Positions 42,587 through 52,955 of a DNA stretch of 64,000 bases are shown here, in pieces (position 1 is the stretch's first letter; every line of letters begins with the position of its first letter). Source of the DNA: Mesorhizobium sp. 113-3-3 (GTDB lineage Bacteria > Pseudomonadota > Alphaproteobacteria > Rhizobiales > Rhizobiaceae); contig NZ_AP023243.1 of NCBI RefSeq assembly GCF_016756495.1, positions 6,948,501 through 7,012,500 of the forward strand. Reading direction: 5' to 3'. The position numbers were made by a program, and so were the translations under genes. Under the pieces are notes generated by a model. That model made no database searches. It was not told the origin of the DNA and saw only the letters and a program-made list of their open reading frames with translations.

Positions 42587-43837
42587 TCAGTTCACGTAGA
42601 TCAACCCTTGCGGATCGATTTCAGGCTTTCGCCCGGCAACGATGTCGGCCAGGAATTTTCCGGAGCCGCAGGCCATCGTCCAGCCGACATGGCCATGGCC
42701 GGTGTCGAGATAGAGGTTTTTGTAGCGCGCCTGGCCGATGACCGGCACGGAGTTCGGCATCATCGGCCTGAGCCCCGCCCAGAGCACGGCTTTCTTCTCG
42801 TCGAACGCGCCAGGGAAAAGATCCCTGGCGGTCCGGAACATGGTGGCGAAGTCGCTGGGCTTGTGGGTTCGGTCGAAGCCGGTGAATTCGGCGGTGGAGG
42901 CCAGCCGCAGCCGGTTGCCGAGCCTGGAATAGGCCATCAGCTGGTCCTCGTCGGCGCCGCCCATGGTTGGGCCCTTGCTCTCGTCTTCCAGCGGAATGGT
43001 CGCGGTATAGCCCTTCACCGGATAGACCGGCAGGTCGATGCCGTAACGGCGGCCGAGCAGGCCGCTTTCCGGCCCCATCGAAATGACCACGGCGTCGCCT
43101 GCAATCGGACCGGCCGAGGTCATCACCGCGCGCACGCGGTCGCCGTCGATATCGAGGCCTTCGACGGTGGTATCGAACAGGAATTTGACGCCAAGCTTTT
43201 CGCTGGCATAGGCGGCGAGATTGTCGACGAACATTCTGGAATCGCCGGTCTGGTCGATCGGCGAATAGACGCCGCCGGCGATCTTTTCCTTCACGCCGGC
43301 AAGGCCCGGCTCAAGCTCGACCAGCCGGTCGCGGCCGACGATCTCGATCGGCAGGCCATGCTCGGCGAGGTAACGGTAATTGTCGGTGCCGGTGTCGAGG
43401 CTGTGCTGCGAGCGGAAGAAGTAGAGGATGCCTTTCTTGCGCTCGTCATAATGGATGCCGGTGTCGGCCGAGATGGCATTGATGCAGTCGCGCGAATAGA
43501 GCGCCAGCCGCAGCTTGACCTCACTGTTGGCGCGCAGCCGAGCCACCGTGCATTGACGCAGGAAACGCAGGCTCCAGGCAAGGAAATAGGGATCGAAGCG
43601 CAGCCTGACCTTGATGCCGAGGTCATGGTTCCAGAGCGCGCGCAAAAATGTCTTCAGAGCTGCCGGCGAGGCCCAGGCCGTGGCATCGCCCGGCGAGACC
43701 AGCCCGGCATTGGACTGGCTGGTGCCGCGCGCCGGCGCTGGATGCCGCTCGATCACGGTGACCTCGTGACCGTCGGCCGCCAAGTAATAGGCGGCGGCCG
43801 TACCGACAACGCCGGCGCCGAGCACAATTATCTTCAT
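42587..43837 (-). CDS. dadA: D-amino-acid dehydrogenase
   Basis: A 416-residue FAD enzyme of the DadA group. The dinucleotide fold is IIVLGAGVVGTAAAYYLA, followed by SQSNAGLVSPGDATAWASP. YPVKGYTATIPL lies in the substrate domain, and the C-terminal FAD contact is LYLDTGHGHVGWTMACGSGK. DadA oxidises D-amino acids to 2-oxo acids and ammonia, feeding electrons to the respiratory chain at the membrane. It is upstream, on the same strand, of the racemase fusion gene but with a plus-strand gene between, so co-transcription is uncertain; the pairing of racemase and D-amino-acid dehydrogenase is functionally sensible. Confidence 0.88.
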   Translation of the reverse strand: MKIIVLGAGVVGTAAAYYLAADGHEVTVIERHPAPARGTSQSNAGLVSPGDATAWASPAALKTFLRALWNHDLGIKVRLRFDPYFLAWSLRFLRQCTVARLRANSEVKLRLALYSRDCINAISADTGIHYDERKKGILYFFRSQHSLDTGTDNYRYLAEHGLPIEIVGRDRLVELEPGLAGVKEKIAGGVYSPIDQTGDSRMFVDNLAAYASEKLGVKFLFDTTVEGLDIDGDRVRAVMTSAGPIAGDAVVISMGPESGLLGRRYGIDLPVYPVKGYTATIPLEDESKGPTMGGADEDQLMAYSRLGNRLRLASTAEFTGFDRTHKPSDFATMFRTARDLFPGAFDEKKAVLWAGLRPMMPNSVPVIGQARYKNLYLDTGHGHVGWTMACGSGKFLADIVAGRKPEIDPQGLIYVN

Positions 43838-43939
43838 GCCATCCCCCTAAGCTCTTCGCGGCGAGGCGCCTCCACGCCGTGTCGCGACTGCTTCCATAGC
43901 GCGTCACCACGCGCCTTGCGAGCCCTTGGGGGCTTGGCT

Positions 43940-44935
43940 TCAGCCGCGCGCGGAGTTCTTGCTGGTCAGGATACGCTCCCAGGCGAGCGCATCGGCAACG
44001 ATCTGGTCGAGGTCGTCGCGTTGCGGGGTCCAGCCGAGTTCAGCCCGGGCAAGGTCCGAATTGGCGACAACAGCGGCGGCGTCACCGGCGCGGCGGTCGC
44101 CCATCTTCACCTCGAAATCGCGGCCAAAGGCACGCCGAACGCTGTCAATGACCTCGAGCACCGAATAGCCATGGCTGTAGCCGCAATTGGCGACAAGGCT
44201 CCCGCCCCCGGCGCGCAACCGCTCCAAGGCCAGCCGATGCGCCGCCGCGAGGTCGCTGACATGGATATAGTCGCGCATGCAGGTGCCGTCCGGCGTCGGG
44301 TAGTCGGTGCCGAACACCTGCATGAACGGACGCTTGCCGAGCGCGGTCTCGCAGGCAACCTTGATGAGATGCGTGGCGCCCGGCGTCGACTGGCCGGTGC
44401 GGCCCCTGGGGTCGGCGCCGGCAACGTTGAAATAGCGCAATGCGGTGTAGCGGATATCGTGCGCAAGGCCGGCATCACGCAACATCCACTCGCTCATCAG
44501 CTTGGACAGACCGTACGGCGATTCCGGCGCCAGGCGGGCATCCTCGCGCACCGGCTCCAGCCCGGCGCCGCCATAGACGGCGGCAGTCGAGGAGAAGATG
44601 AAATGCGGCACGCCCTCACGCACCGCGGTTTCGATCAGCGTGCGCGTCTTCGAGGTGTTGTTTTCGTAATAGGCGAGCGGGTCGGCGACCGATTCCGGAA
44701 CCACGATGGAACCGGCAAAATGGATGATCGCGTCGACCTTATTGTCCCTGATGATCGAACCGACCAATTCCTTGTCGGCGACATCGCCGACAACCAGCTT
44801 TGCCTCCGGCGCCACCGCCCATTCGAAGCCGGTGGAAAGCCGGTCGAGAACGACCACGCTTTCGCCCGCGTCCAGCAATTCCCAGACCATGTGGCTGCCT
44901 ATATAGCCGGCACCACCTGTCACCAAAACCGTCAT
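43940..44935 (-). CDS. galE: UDP-glucose 4-epimerase
   Basis: A 331-residue extended short-chain dehydrogenase. The start is ATG 44935, supported by GAGGA six bases upstream; the frame extends seven codons further to 44956. It has NAD-binding TGGAGYIGSH, catalytic Ser in FSSTAAVYG, and YGLSK with the catalytic Tyr and Lys. GTDYPTPDGTCMRDYIHVSDLA is the GalE hallmark (shown here as GTCMRDYIHV). It interconverts UDP-glucose and UDP-galactose for surface polysaccharide synthesis and galactose use. Confidence 0.92.
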   Translation of the reverse strand: MTVLVTGGAGYIGSHMVWELLDAGESVVVLDRLSTGFEWAVAPEAKLVVGDVADKELVGSIIRDNKVDAIIHFAGSIVVPESVADPLAYYENNTSKTRTLIETAVREGVPHFIFSSTAAVYGGAGLEPVREDARLAPESPYGLSKLMSEWMLRDAGLAHDIRYTALRYFNVAGADPRGRTGQSTPGATHLIKVACETALGKRPFMQVFGTDYPTPDGTCMRDYIHVSDLAAAHRLALERLRAGGGSLVANCGYSHGYSVLEVIDSVRRAFGRDFEVKMGDRRAGDAAAVVANSDLARAELGWTPQRDDLDQIVADALAWERILTSKNSARG

Positions 44936-45215
44936 CCGCGTCCTCGCATTATCCAAGATTTATCGGAAACTGTCTCAAACCCCGCTCTACTGGAAAGCCT
45001 GCCGCATGGCCATTAGAACCCTCGGTAACCGGCGTTCACCAAATGTGGCATCATGCTGAAACAAAAGCGATCCACAGAGCGTGTCGTGGAATGGGAATAG
45101 GCCACGATCCGCCATCGTTAGGAACAGGTGCGGGGCGTGGCATTTTGACCAAAACGGCCCGGTGGACGACCAATAGGCCAATGACTATGATCCCGCGCAA
45201 AATTGGGAAGCCGAC

Positions 45216-46493
45216 ATGAACTACCAGCGGTTCTTCGAAGAAGCGATCGACCAGCTCCATGCGGAGCGTCGCTATCGTGTCTTCGCCGACCTCGAGCGCA
45301 TCGCGGGCAAGTTTCCGCGCGCCATATGGCGTTCCAACGGCCGCGCCGAGGAAATCACCGTCTGGTGCTCCAACGACTATCTCGGCATGGGCCAGCACCC
45401 CGACGTCATCGCCGCGTTCCAGGACGCGGCCGGCAAGATGGGGTCGGGCGCCGGCGGCACCCGCAACATTTCCGGCACCTCCAACCCCCTGGTGGAACTC
45501 GAGCATGAGCTTGCCGACCTGCACGGCAAGGACGCGGCCCTGGTCTTCACCTCCGGCTTCGTCTCCAACGAAGCCTCGATCTCGACCATCGCCCGGCTCT
45601 TGCCCAATTGCCTGATCATCTCGGACGAACTGAACCACGCCTCGATGATCGAAGGCGTGCGCCGCTCCGGCGCCGAGAAGAAGATCTTCCGGCACAATGA
45701 CGTCGCGCATCTGGAAAGCCTGCTTCAGGCGGCGGGCCGCGAACGCGCCAAGCTGATCGTGTTCGAAAGCGTCTATTCGATGGATGGCGACATCGCACCG
45801 ATCCGGGAGATCGTCGAGCTCGCCGAGCGCTACAATGCCATGACCTATATCGACGAGGTCCATGCTGTGGGCATGTACGGGCCGCGCGGCGGCGGCATCA
45901 CCGAGCGCGAGGGCCTGGCCGACCGCATCGACATCATCGAAGGCACGCTGGCCAAGGCATTCGGCACGCTGGGCGGCTATATCACCGGCACCAGTGCGGT
46001 GATCGACGCGGTGCGCTCCTATGCGCCGGGCTTCATCTTCACCACGGCGCTGCCGCCGGCGATCGCGGCCGCGGCCACCACCTCGATCCGCCATCTCAAG
46101 AACTCTCAGGCCGAGCGTGACGCCCAGCAGCAGCAGGCAGCGCGGACCAAGCAGATCCTGTCTGCGGCCGGCCTGCCGGTGATGGAGTCTCCGACCCATA
46201 TCGTGCCGGTGCTGGTCGGCGATCCCGAACTCTGCAAGATGGCCAGCGACCGCCTGCTCGGCGTGCACGGCATCTACATCCAGCCGATCAACTACCCGAC
46301 CGTGCCGCGAGGCACCGAACGCCTGCGCATCACGCCGACGCCATTCCATTCCGACACGCTGATCGCGGGACTGCAGGACGCGCTGGTCGAGACCTGGGAT
46401 GCGCTCGGCATCCCCTACGGCTCCACAGGACGGCCCGCCGTGGCCAAGAGCGATCGGATCGTTCCGCTCCTGGTGCCCAAGTCGGGCGGCTGA
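45216..46493 (+). CDS. hemA: 5-aminolevulinate synthase
   Basis: A 425-residue PLP enzyme of the alpha-oxoamine synthase family, the Shemin-pathway HemA typical of Alphaproteobacteria. It has [14 protein letters not shown] (glycine-rich substrate loop), [23 protein letters not shown] and the PLP lysine Lys247 in [12 protein letters not shown]. It condenses glycine with succinyl-CoA, the first step of haem synthesis. The 280 bases upstream are non-coding and must hold the promoter; no specific operator is recognised. A palindromic repeat follows the gene. Confidence 0.95.
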   Translation: MNYQRFFEEAIDQLHAERRYRVFADLERIAGKFPRAIWRSNGRAEEITVWCSNDYLGMGQHPDVIAAFQDAAGKMGSGAGGTRNISGTSNPLVELEHELADLHGKDAALVFTSGFVSNEASISTIARLLPNCLIISDELNHASMIEGVRRSGAEKKIFRHNDVAHLESLLQAAGRERAKLIVFESVYSMDGDIAPIREIVELAERYNAMTYIDEVHAVGMYGPRGGGITEREGLADRIDIIEGTLAKAFGTLGGYITGTSAVIDAVRSYAPGFIFTTALPPAIAAAATTSIRHLKNSQAERDAQQQQAARTKQILSAAGLPVMESPTHIVPVLVGDPELCKMASDRLLGVHGIYIQPINYPTVPRGTERLRITPTPFHSDTLIAGLQDALVETWDALGIPYGSTGRPAVAKSDRIVPLLVPKSGG

Positions 46494-46545
46494 AGCCCGT
46501 TTGAAACTCTACTCCGGCGGCCATCTGACGCGGGTTTCTGCGCTT

Positions 46546-46649
46546 CTACAGCGCCGCGCGTCCATCGGACGCGCAAAGGACGCTGTAGCAATTTCCATTT
46601 GGCGCATGACCCTTTTCAAAGATCGAACCCGATCTTCGGCGTCATGCGC
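46546..46649. repeat. RIME-like palindromic repeat element
   Basis: Two nested hairpins. First: CTACAGCG (46546-46553) pairs with CGCTGTAG (46581-46588), enclosing GCGCGTCC-ATC-GGACGCGC (46556-46574). Second: GCGCATGAC (46602-46610) pairs with GTCATGCGC (46641-46649), enclosing AAGATCG-AACC-CGATCTT (46619-46636). This double palindrome is a highly repeated intergenic element in Rhizobiales, resembling the RIME class. It lies between the convergent hemA and aminotransferase genes and may act as a bidirectional terminator. Confidence 0.65.
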
Positions 46650-46749
46650 GTGCTCACGGACCTGAATGTCCGCTGCGCGCCGGTTCTCGAAACCCACGCC
46701 AGCTGACTCGTCGGAGCGATTTTCAATTCGGGTTTCGGCGGCGGCTCGG

Positions 46750-47916
46750 CTACACAGTCTTCATCCATTTCGCCAGCCGGTGCGCGGCCTCCCCGAGCTG
46801 GTCGAGGCGGCGGTGGAAGCATAGCCGCAGGAAGGCTTCGCCGCCGGGGCCGAAGGCGGTGCCCGGCGCCAGGCCGACATTGGCCTTGTCGACGATGTCG
46901 AAGGCCGCGGTCCGGGAATCGGTGATGCCGTCGACGGTGAAGAACAAGTAGAAAGCGCCCTGCGGCACGGTAAACCGCGCACGGCCGGTGGCGCCGAGAA
47001 TGCCACAGACCAGGTCGCGCGCTTTCCTCGCCCGCTCCACCTGCTCGGCGACGAAACCATCGCCCTCATCGAGCGCGGCAACAGCACCGCGCTGCATAAA
47101 CTGGGCAACGCCGGAATTCGAATACTGGATCAGGTTCTCGAACACCTGCTGGAGGCTCGGATGCGTCTTGATCCAGCCGACGCGCCAGCCGGTCATCGCC
47201 CAGTTCTTGGAAAAGGAGTTGACGAACAGGATGCGGTCTTCCTCCGTCGCGATGTCGAGGAAGGATGGCGCACGGCCATGGCCATAGTGGAACAGCGAAT
47301 AGATCTCGTCGGCAATGATCCAGATGTTCCTGGCGCGCGCCAGGTCAAGGATCGCCTGCAAGGTCTCGTGATCGGCGGTCCAGCCGGTCGGGTTCGACGG
47401 CGTGTTGATGAACAGCGCCCTGGTGCGCGACGTGATCGCCGCGGCGATCTTCTCGACGTCGCAGGACCAGCCATTTCCGGAATGATCGAGCGTGACCGGT
47501 ACCGGAACGGCGCCTGACAGGGCGGCGGCGGCGTCGAAATTCGGCCAGGCCGGCGACAGATAGATCACCTCGTCGCCGGCGCCGGCGAGAGCGGTAAGCG
47601 ACATCTGGATGGCATGCATGCCGGATCCGGTGACGATGAACTGCTCCTCCGGGAACGTCTTGCCAAAGTGCCTGGCGTAATAGCGCGCCAGCGCCTGCCT
47701 GAGATCAGGGATGCCCCTTTGCCAGGTGTAGAACGTCTCGCCGCCGGCCAGCGCCTTCGACGCGGCATCGGTGATGAAGGCGGGAGTCGGCAGATCCCCC
47801 TCGCCGGCCCACAGCGGGATCAGGCCCTCACGCAGGCGGCCGTAGTTGACGACGGCGACAATGCCGCTTTCCGGCGCGGCGCGGGCTTCGGCGCGAAAGC
47901 TATCGATCAGGCTCAT
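46750..47916 (-). CDS. PLP-dependent aminotransferase (class I/II)
   Basis: A 388-residue fold-I aminotransferase. The start is ATG 47916 (MSLIDSFRAEARAAPESGIV); the frame extends further upstream without need. It has LWAGEGDLPTPAFI, VTGSGMHAIQMSLTAL, NTPSNPTGW, IADEIYSLFHYG and the PLP lysine in SFSKNWAMTGWRVGW, with the substrate arginine in FLRLCFHR. It belongs to the aspartate-aminotransferase-like subgroup; the amino donor cannot be told from sequence alone. It stands alone, downstream of mscL on the same strand with a terminator between. Confidence 0.88.
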   Translation of the reverse strand: MSLIDSFRAEARAAPESGIVAVVNYGRLREGLIPLWAGEGDLPTPAFITDAASKALAGGETFYTWQRGIPDLRQALARYYARHFGKTFPEEQFIVTGSGMHAIQMSLTALAGAGDEVIYLSPAWPNFDAAAALSGAVPVPVTLDHSGNGWSCDVEKIAAAITSRTRALFINTPSNPTGWTADHETLQAILDLARARNIWIIADEIYSLFHYGHGRAPSFLDIATEEDRILFVNSFSKNWAMTGWRVGWIKTHPSLQQVFENLIQYSNSGVAQFMQRGAVAALDEGDGFVAEQVERARKARDLVCGILGATGRARFTVPQGAFYLFFTVDGITDSRTAAFDIVDKANVGLAPGTAFGPGGEAFLRLCFHRRLDQLGEAAHRLAKWMKTV

Positions 47917-47969
47917 GGACAGATCCGTTTTCCCTTGGAGTTGCCGCTCTTTACCAGATACGAAAACAG

Positions 47970-47999
47970 AAAACCCCAGCCGCGAACGACCGGGGTTTT
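47970..47999 (-). terminator. Rho-independent terminator after mscL
   Basis: AAAACCCC and GGGGTTTT arms (47970-47977 and 47992-47999). On the minus strand the second arm is followed by CTGTTTTC, about 22 bases after the mscL stop. Confidence 0.7.
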
Positions 48000-48021
48000 G
48001 GTCCAGCAATGGTTGGCTGAA

Positions 48022-48444
48022 CTATCGTTTCGCAAGCAGATCGCGGATTTCGGTGAGCAGCGCGACATCGGCGGGCGGCGGTGCGGCCGGGGCAGCCGGC
48101 TTTTCGCGCTCGAGCCGCCGGCGTAGATTGTTCACCGCCTTGACCATCAGAAAGATGATGAAGGCAAGGATAATGAAGTTCAGTACGACAGTGATGAAGC
48201 TGCCATACGCAAAAACGGCGCCCTGCTTTTTGGCGTCAGCAAGCGATGTCGCGTTGACGGCAGAGGACAGCCCAAAGAAGTAGTTGTTGAAGTCCAAGCC
48301 GCCCAAAATCGCGCCGATGATCGGCATGATGATGTCGTTGACAAGGGAATCGACGATCTTGCCGAAAGCCGCGCCGATGATGACGCCGACGGCCAAGTCC
48401 ATCACATTGCCCTTGGAAATGAATTCCTGGAATTCTTTCAGCAT
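48022..48444 (-). CDS. mscL: Large-conductance mechanosensitive channel
   Basis: A 140-residue inner membrane protein. The start is ATG 48444 with AAGGAGGG before it. It has the MscL N-terminal amphipathic helix [20 protein letters not shown], then TM1 with [20 protein letters not shown], a periplasmic loop and TM2 [21 protein letters not shown] charged C-terminal helix follows, with a Pro/Ala-rich linker ([22 protein letters not shown]). It opens under membrane tension to release solutes on osmotic downshock. Ordinary length and sequence. Confidence 0.95.
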   Translation of the reverse strand: MLKEFQEFISKGNVMDLAVGVIIGAAFGKIVDSLVNDIIMPIIGAILGGLDFNNYFFGLSSAVNATSLADAKKQGAVFAYGSFITVVLNFIILAFIIFLMVKAVNNLRRRLEREKPAAPAAPPPADVALLTEIRDLLAKR

Positions 48445-48540
48445 TCGACCCTCCTTGTCATGACCGGCCGCGCTGCCGTTCCGTCCTTGCGGCATCGACC
48501 CGGCGACAACATAACAAAAACCTGAAGTTGCAACATGGGC

Positions 48541-48569
48541 AAAAAGGAGAAAGCAACCGCTTTCTCCTT
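48541..48569 (-). terminator. Hairpin plus T-run on the minus strand upstream of mscL
   Basis: Arms AAGGAGAAAGC (48544-48554) and GCTTTCTCCTT (48559-48569) with loop AACC. Read on the minus strand, the stem is followed by a run of T at 48545-48541, the form of an intrinsic terminator. No minus-strand gene precedes it before the divergent histidine kinase gene, so it may end a short non-coding RNA or leader. Confidence 0.5.
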
Positions 48570-48704
48570 CCGTCACGGCAATACGAACTTCCTCCTGAAT
48601 CTTGCGCCCGCTCATGCTGCCAAAGCCGCAATGGACATAGGGCTCAAGCTGTGATTGCGTTCGCATAAGCCGGACAAAAAACGGCAAAGGAGGAAATTCC
48701 GGGC

Positions 48705-51700
48705 GTGCAAGGCTTGTTCATCGTCATCATCGCGATCGCCTATGTGACGCTGCTGTTCGCCATCGCCAGCCTGGGCGACCGCCGCTCGGCCATCTCAGGG
48801 CCCGGCCGGGCACGGCCGTTCATCTATGCGCTCAGCCTGGCGATCTACTGCACCTCGTGGACCTTCTTCGGCTCGGTCGGGCTCTCCTCAGAGCGCGGCC
48901 TGGAGTTCCTCGGCATCTATACCGGCCCGGTTTTGGTGTTCGTGTTCGGTTTTCCGCTGCTCAACCGCATCGTGCGGCTGGCCAAGACCGAGAAGATCAC
49001 CTCGATCGCCGACTTCCTCGGCGCGCGCTACGGCAAAAGCTTTACCGTCGCGGCGATCGCCACGCTGATCGCCACCATCGGGGCGGTGCCCTATATCGCG
49101 CTGCAGCTGAAGGCGATTTCCGGTTCGGTCAGCCTGATGGTCGAGCACTATACGGGATCGCCACCCTCCTTCGATCCGTTCGTCAGCGACATTTCGCTGG
49201 TCGTCGCCATGCTGCTGGCCCTATTTGCGGTGCTGTTCGGCACCCGCCATGCCGACGCCACCGAGCACCAGGATGGGCTGGTGCTGGCGGTGGCGGTCGA
49301 AACCGTGGTCAAGCTCGCCGCCTTCCTGGCGATCGGCCTGATGGTCACCTTCCTGATCTTCGGCGGCCCGGGCGACATGTTCGCCAAGCTGGCGCAGAAT
49401 GCACAGGTGCGCGAGGCGATGGGCTACAACACCTCGCTCGCCACCTGGCTGGTGCTGACGGGGTTGAGCGGCTTTGCCATCATCATGCTGCCGCGGCAGT
49501 TCTACGTCACCATCGTCGAGAATCGCGGCGAGGCTGAGCTGCGCACCGCGACCTGGGTGTTTCCGCTCTACCTTGTGGCGATCAACCTGTTCGTGCTGCC
49601 GATCGCCTTCGCCGGCCTGTCGCTGGTCGGCACCGGCACCAGCAGCGACCTCTACGTGCTGTCGCTGCCCCTGTTCAGCGGCCACGACGTACTCGCCATG
49701 GCCGCCTTCATCGGCGGGCTGTCGGCGGCAACGGCCATGGTCATCGTCGAAAGCGTGGCGCTGTCGATCATGATCTCCAACGACCTCGTCATTCCGCTGT
49801 TCGTGCGCCGCCTGCTCAAGACCTCGACCTCCGAGAACGAGGACTGGTCGACGCTCATCCTCAATGTGCGGCGCGGTGCGATCTTCATCATGTTGTTCAT
49901 CGCCTTTCTCTACTATCGCGAGAGCACCAACTCAGCGCGGCTGTCGTCGATCGGCCTGATGTCCTTCGCGGCCATCGCGCAGTTCGCGCCGGCGTTGATC
50001 GGCGGGCTGATCTGGCGCGGCGCCAATGGCAGGGGTGCCGCACTCGGCATGGTCGCCGGCATCCTCGTCTGGGGTTACACGCTGCTCCTGCCCTCGCTTG
50101 TCGCGCCCGACACCGACATCGTCGTGCACGGCCTGTTCGGCTTCGAGGCGCTGCGGCCGCAAGCGCTGTTCGGCACGGTGGCCGAACCGCTGAACCACGG
50201 CGTGTTGTGGAGCCTGTCGATCAACACGCTGTTCTTCGTCCTTGGCTCGCTGTCGCGCGCGTCGGTGCCGCTGGAGCGCATCCAGGCGTCGATCTTCGTG
50301 CCGCGCGACGCCGGCCCGATGCCGAGCCTGCGCCGCTTCCGTACCGCCATCACCGTCAACGACCTCAAGGACACGATCTCGCGCTATCTCGGCGTCGAGC
50401 GCACCGAGCGCTCCTTCCAGTCGTTCGAGAAGACCAACGGCGCCTCGCTGCACGGCAAGGAGCAGGCGAGCATGGACGTCATCCGCTTCTCCGAGCAGCT
50501 TCTGGCCAGCGCCGTCGGCTCCTCCTCGGCGCGGCTGATCCTGTCGCTGCTGTTCCGGCGCCACGACCGCGAATCCCGCGATGCCTTCCGTCTGCTCGAC
50601 GACGCCACCGAGGCGCTGCAGCACAACCGCGACCTGCTGCAGATCGCGCTCGACCAGATGGAGCAAGGCATCACCGTCTTCGACCGCGATTTCCGGCTGA
50701 TCTGCTGGAACCGACAGTACCGGACGCTGTTCGACCTGCCCGACGAGATGGGCCAGGTCGGCGTCTCGCTCGACCAGATCCTGCGCCATCTCGCCGAGCG
50801 CGGCGACATTCCCGCCGACCAGCGGGTGACGATGCTCAACCGGCTGACCAGTTTCGTCAGCCCCTGGCAGATGGAGCTGAAGACCAGCGGCCGCATCCTG
50901 GAATTGCGCTCCAACGAGATGCCGGATGGCGGCATCGTCGCCACCTATGCCGACATTTCCGGACGCGTCGAGCAGGATCTGGCGCTGAAGCGCGCCAATG
51001 AATCGCTGGAGCAGCGCGTGAAAACCCGCACCATCGAGCTGACCCGGGTCAACGAAGAACTGGCGCAGGCGCAAATGCTTGCCGAGGAGGCCAATCTCGG
51101 CAAGACGCGCTTCCTTGCAGCCGCCGGCCACGACATCCTGCAGCCGCTGAACGCCGCCCGGCTCTATTGCTCGTCGCTGATCGAGAAGGCCGGCAAGGGT
51201 CCGGCCGGCAAAGCGGCGGTCAACATCGAATCCTCGCTGGAATCGGTCGAGACCATTTTGGGCGCCGTGCTCGACATCTCGCGCCTCGATGCCGGCGCGA
51301 TGAAGCCGGACGACACCGCCTTCAGCCTCGACGGATTGCTGCGCCAGATCGGCAATGATTTCCGGCCCATGGCCGCGGAGAAAAGGCTCGGCCTGACGAT
51401 CATGCCATCGTCGCTGACGGTGGTGACCGACCGCAATCTGCTGCGCCGCCTGATCCAGAACCTCGTCTCCAACGCGATCAAATATACCCGCCGGGGCCGC
51501 ATCCTGGTCGGCGTGCGGCGTCGCGGTGAACTGGCGGAAATCCAGGTGATCGATACCGGCATCGGCATTGCCGGCGAGAAGCTGAACACGGTCTTCCACG
51601 AGTTCACGCGGCTGGATGAAGGCGCGCGCGAAGCAGAGGGCCTTGGCCTCGGCCTCTCCATCGTCGACCGCATCGCCCGGGTGCTCAGGCTCGAAATTCG

Positions 51701-52193
51701 CATTTTCTCAAATCCGGGCAAGGGCACGCGCTTTTCCGTCATCCTGCCCGTCGCGGCGGTGCAGGAGCCGCGACGCGAGGTCGAAACCAAGGCTCCCGCC
51801 CGTACCACGGCTTCGCTGGCCGGGCTGCATGTGCTCTGCATCGACAATGACGCTCGCATCCTCGAAGGCATGCGGCTCCTGCTCGAAGGCTGGGGATGCA
51901 ACGTCGACACGGTATCCGGCTCGCGGGACCTGGAGAAGGCCGCACCCCACCGCCCGGACATCGTGCTTGCCGACTACCATCTCGACGGCGAAACCGGTCT
52001 CGACATCATCGCACGGCTGCGTGCCATCCATGGCGACGACCTGCCGGCGGTGCTGGTCACCGCCGACCGCTCCAACGAAGTGCGGGCGGCGGCAGGAGGG
52101 CTCGAGATTGCGGTGATCAACAAGCCGCTGAAACCCGCGGTGCTGCGCTCGATGATGGCCAGGGTCAGGCTGCTGGCATCTGCCGCCGAGTGA
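48705..52193 (+). CDS. Hybrid sensor histidine kinase with N-terminal sodium/solute symporter domain
   Basis: A 1162-residue protein. Residues 1 to about 540 are an SSS-family (PutP-like) transporter domain with about 13 helices. A PAS domain follows (near 640-760; [22 protein letters not shown] in pieces), then a coiled linker. The HisKA has phospho-acceptor His809 in [12 protein letters not shown], and the HATPase has [16 protein letters not shown] and GLGLGLSI. The C-terminal receiver domain has Asp1090 in [11 protein letters not shown]. It starts at GTG 48705 with AGGAGG upstream. The layout matches CbrA/NahK-type kinases, which sense or import a nutrient and set carbon/nitrogen use. No response regulator is adjacent. 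Confidence 0.9.
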   Translation: MQGLFIVIIAIAYVTLLFAIASLGDRRSAISGPGRARPFIYALSLAIYCTSWTFFGSVGLSSERGLEFLGIYTGPVLVFVFGFPLLNRIVRLAKTEKITSIADFLGARYGKSFTVAAIATLIATIGAVPYIALQLKAISGSVSLMVEHYTGSPPSFDPFVSDISLVVAMLLALFAVLFGTRHADATEHQDGLVLAVAVETVVKLAAFLAIGLMVTFLIFGGPGDMFAKLAQNAQVREAMGYNTSLATWLVLTGLSGFAIIMLPRQFYVTIVENRGEAELRTATWVFPLYLVAINLFVLPIAFAGLSLVGTGTSSDLYVLSLPLFSGHDVLAMAAFIGGLSAATAMVIVESVALSIMISNDLVIPLFVRRLLKTSTSENEDWSTLILNVRRGAIFIMLFIAFLYYRESTNSARLSSIGLMSFAAIAQFAPALIGGLIWRGANGRGAALGMVAGILVWGYTLLLPSLVAPDTDIVVHGLFGFEALRPQALFGTVAEPLNHGVLWSLSINTLFFVLGSLSRASVPLERIQASIFVPRDAGPMPSLRRFRTAITVNDLKDTISRYLGVERTERSFQSFEKTNGASLHGKEQASMDVIRFSEQLLASAVGSSSARLILSLLFRRHDRESRDAFRLLDDATEALQHNRDLLQIALDQMEQGITVFDRDFRLICWNRQYRTLFDLPDEMGQVGVSLDQILRHLAERGDIPADQRVTMLNRLTSFVSPWQMELKTSGRILELRSNEMPDGGIVATYADISGRVEQDLALKRANESLEQRVKTRTIELTRVNEELAQAQMLAEEANLGKTRFLAAAGHDILQPLNAARLYCSSLIEKAGKGPAGKAAVNIESSLESVETILGAVLDISRLDAGAMKPDDTAFSLDGLLRQIGNDFRPMAAEKRLGLTIMPSSLTVVTDRNLLRRLIQNLVSNAIKYTRRGRILVGVRRRGELAEIQVIDTGIGIAGEKLNTVFHEFTRLDEGAREAEGLGLGLSIVDRIARVLRLEIRIFSNPGKGTRFSVILPVAAVQEPRREVETKAPARTTASLAGLHVLCIDNDARILEGMRLLLEGWGCNVDTVSGSRDLEKAAPHRPDIVLADYHLDGETGLDIIARLRAIHGDDLPAVLVTADRSNEVRAAAGGLEIAVINKPLKPAVLRSMMARVRLLASAAE

Positions 52194-52195
52194 CG

Positions 52196-52861
52196 TCAAC
52201 GGGCCGGCCGGACGAAGCCGGCGACGTCAGCCCTGTGGCCCAGGCTTCCCAAGTAGGCGCAGAACATGTCGGCCATCGCATCGGCATAGGTCTCGATCTC
52301 GGCTGGTGTTCGCGGGCTTTCCGAAAAATCCTTCCCCACCGCGCTGAGTGTCGTTTTGATCAGATCGCCGGCCAGGGCGCGGACGGCCTCCGGGGCCTCG
52401 GGCAATGCCTCCCGCAGAAAGGTCTGGACGGTTCGTTCCCCCGAGGCTCTGGCTTCGTGCGCCTCCGGTGCGTCACGATAGAGAGGTGCGGCGTCATTGA
52501 GCGCCACGCGCACCGCGGCCTCGTCGCACTCCGAGCGGATGAAGGCATGGACAAGGGCACGCAGCCGTTCAAGCGGAGGTCGCTGGTCGTCTTCGAGTAT
52601 GGTGCGCAGCAGGCCACCTGTCTGGCGCCATTCATCGCTCTGCAGCCTGAACAGAAGTGCGGCCTTGTTGGGGAAATATTGATAGAGCGACCCAACGCTG
52701 ACGCCGGCCTTTTCCGCCACCCGGGTGGTGGTGAAACGCTGTGCGCCTTCGCTCGCCAAAACCTGAACAGCCGCCTGCAAAATCGCCTCGACAAGGTCTG
52801 CGGCGCGAGCCTGCTTTGGCTGTTTCCGTGAGGAAATCGAGTGGCTTAGGCGTCCCGTCAT
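52196..52861 (-). CDS. TetR family transcriptional regulator
   Basis: A 221-residue regulator from ATG 52861; the open frame extending to 53083 covers the divergent methyltransferase start and is ignored. The N-terminal helix-turn-helix reads VEAILQAAVQVLASEGAQRF, then TTTRVAEKAGVSVGSLYQYFPNK in pieces, the classic TetR pattern. The C-terminal helical domain begins LLFRLQSDEWRQT. It diverges from an O-methyltransferase gene with a 94-base gap and most likely controls it. Confidence 0.9.
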   Translation of the reverse strand: MTGRLSHSISSRKQPKQARAADLVEAILQAAVQVLASEGAQRFTTTRVAEKAGVSVGSLYQYFPNKAALLFRLQSDEWRQTGGLLRTILEDDQRPPLERLRALVHAFIRSECDEAAVRVALNDAAPLYRDAPEAHEARASGERTVQTFLREALPEAPEAVRALAGDLIKTTLSAVGKDFSESPRTPAEIETYADAMADMFCAYLGSLGHRADVAGFVRPAR

Positions 52862-52955
52862 GTGTTGGCTCGGCAATGCGAATTGGAAACCTGAAGGATT
52901 ATTCGTATTTTCAGCATGACACAAGCATGCAGCCATTTTCGACCGGAGAGTTTTC

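Noticed and set aside
49932..51599. 555-residue open frame on the minus strand
   Set aside because: Antisense to the hybrid kinase gene; no motif and low-complexity composition.
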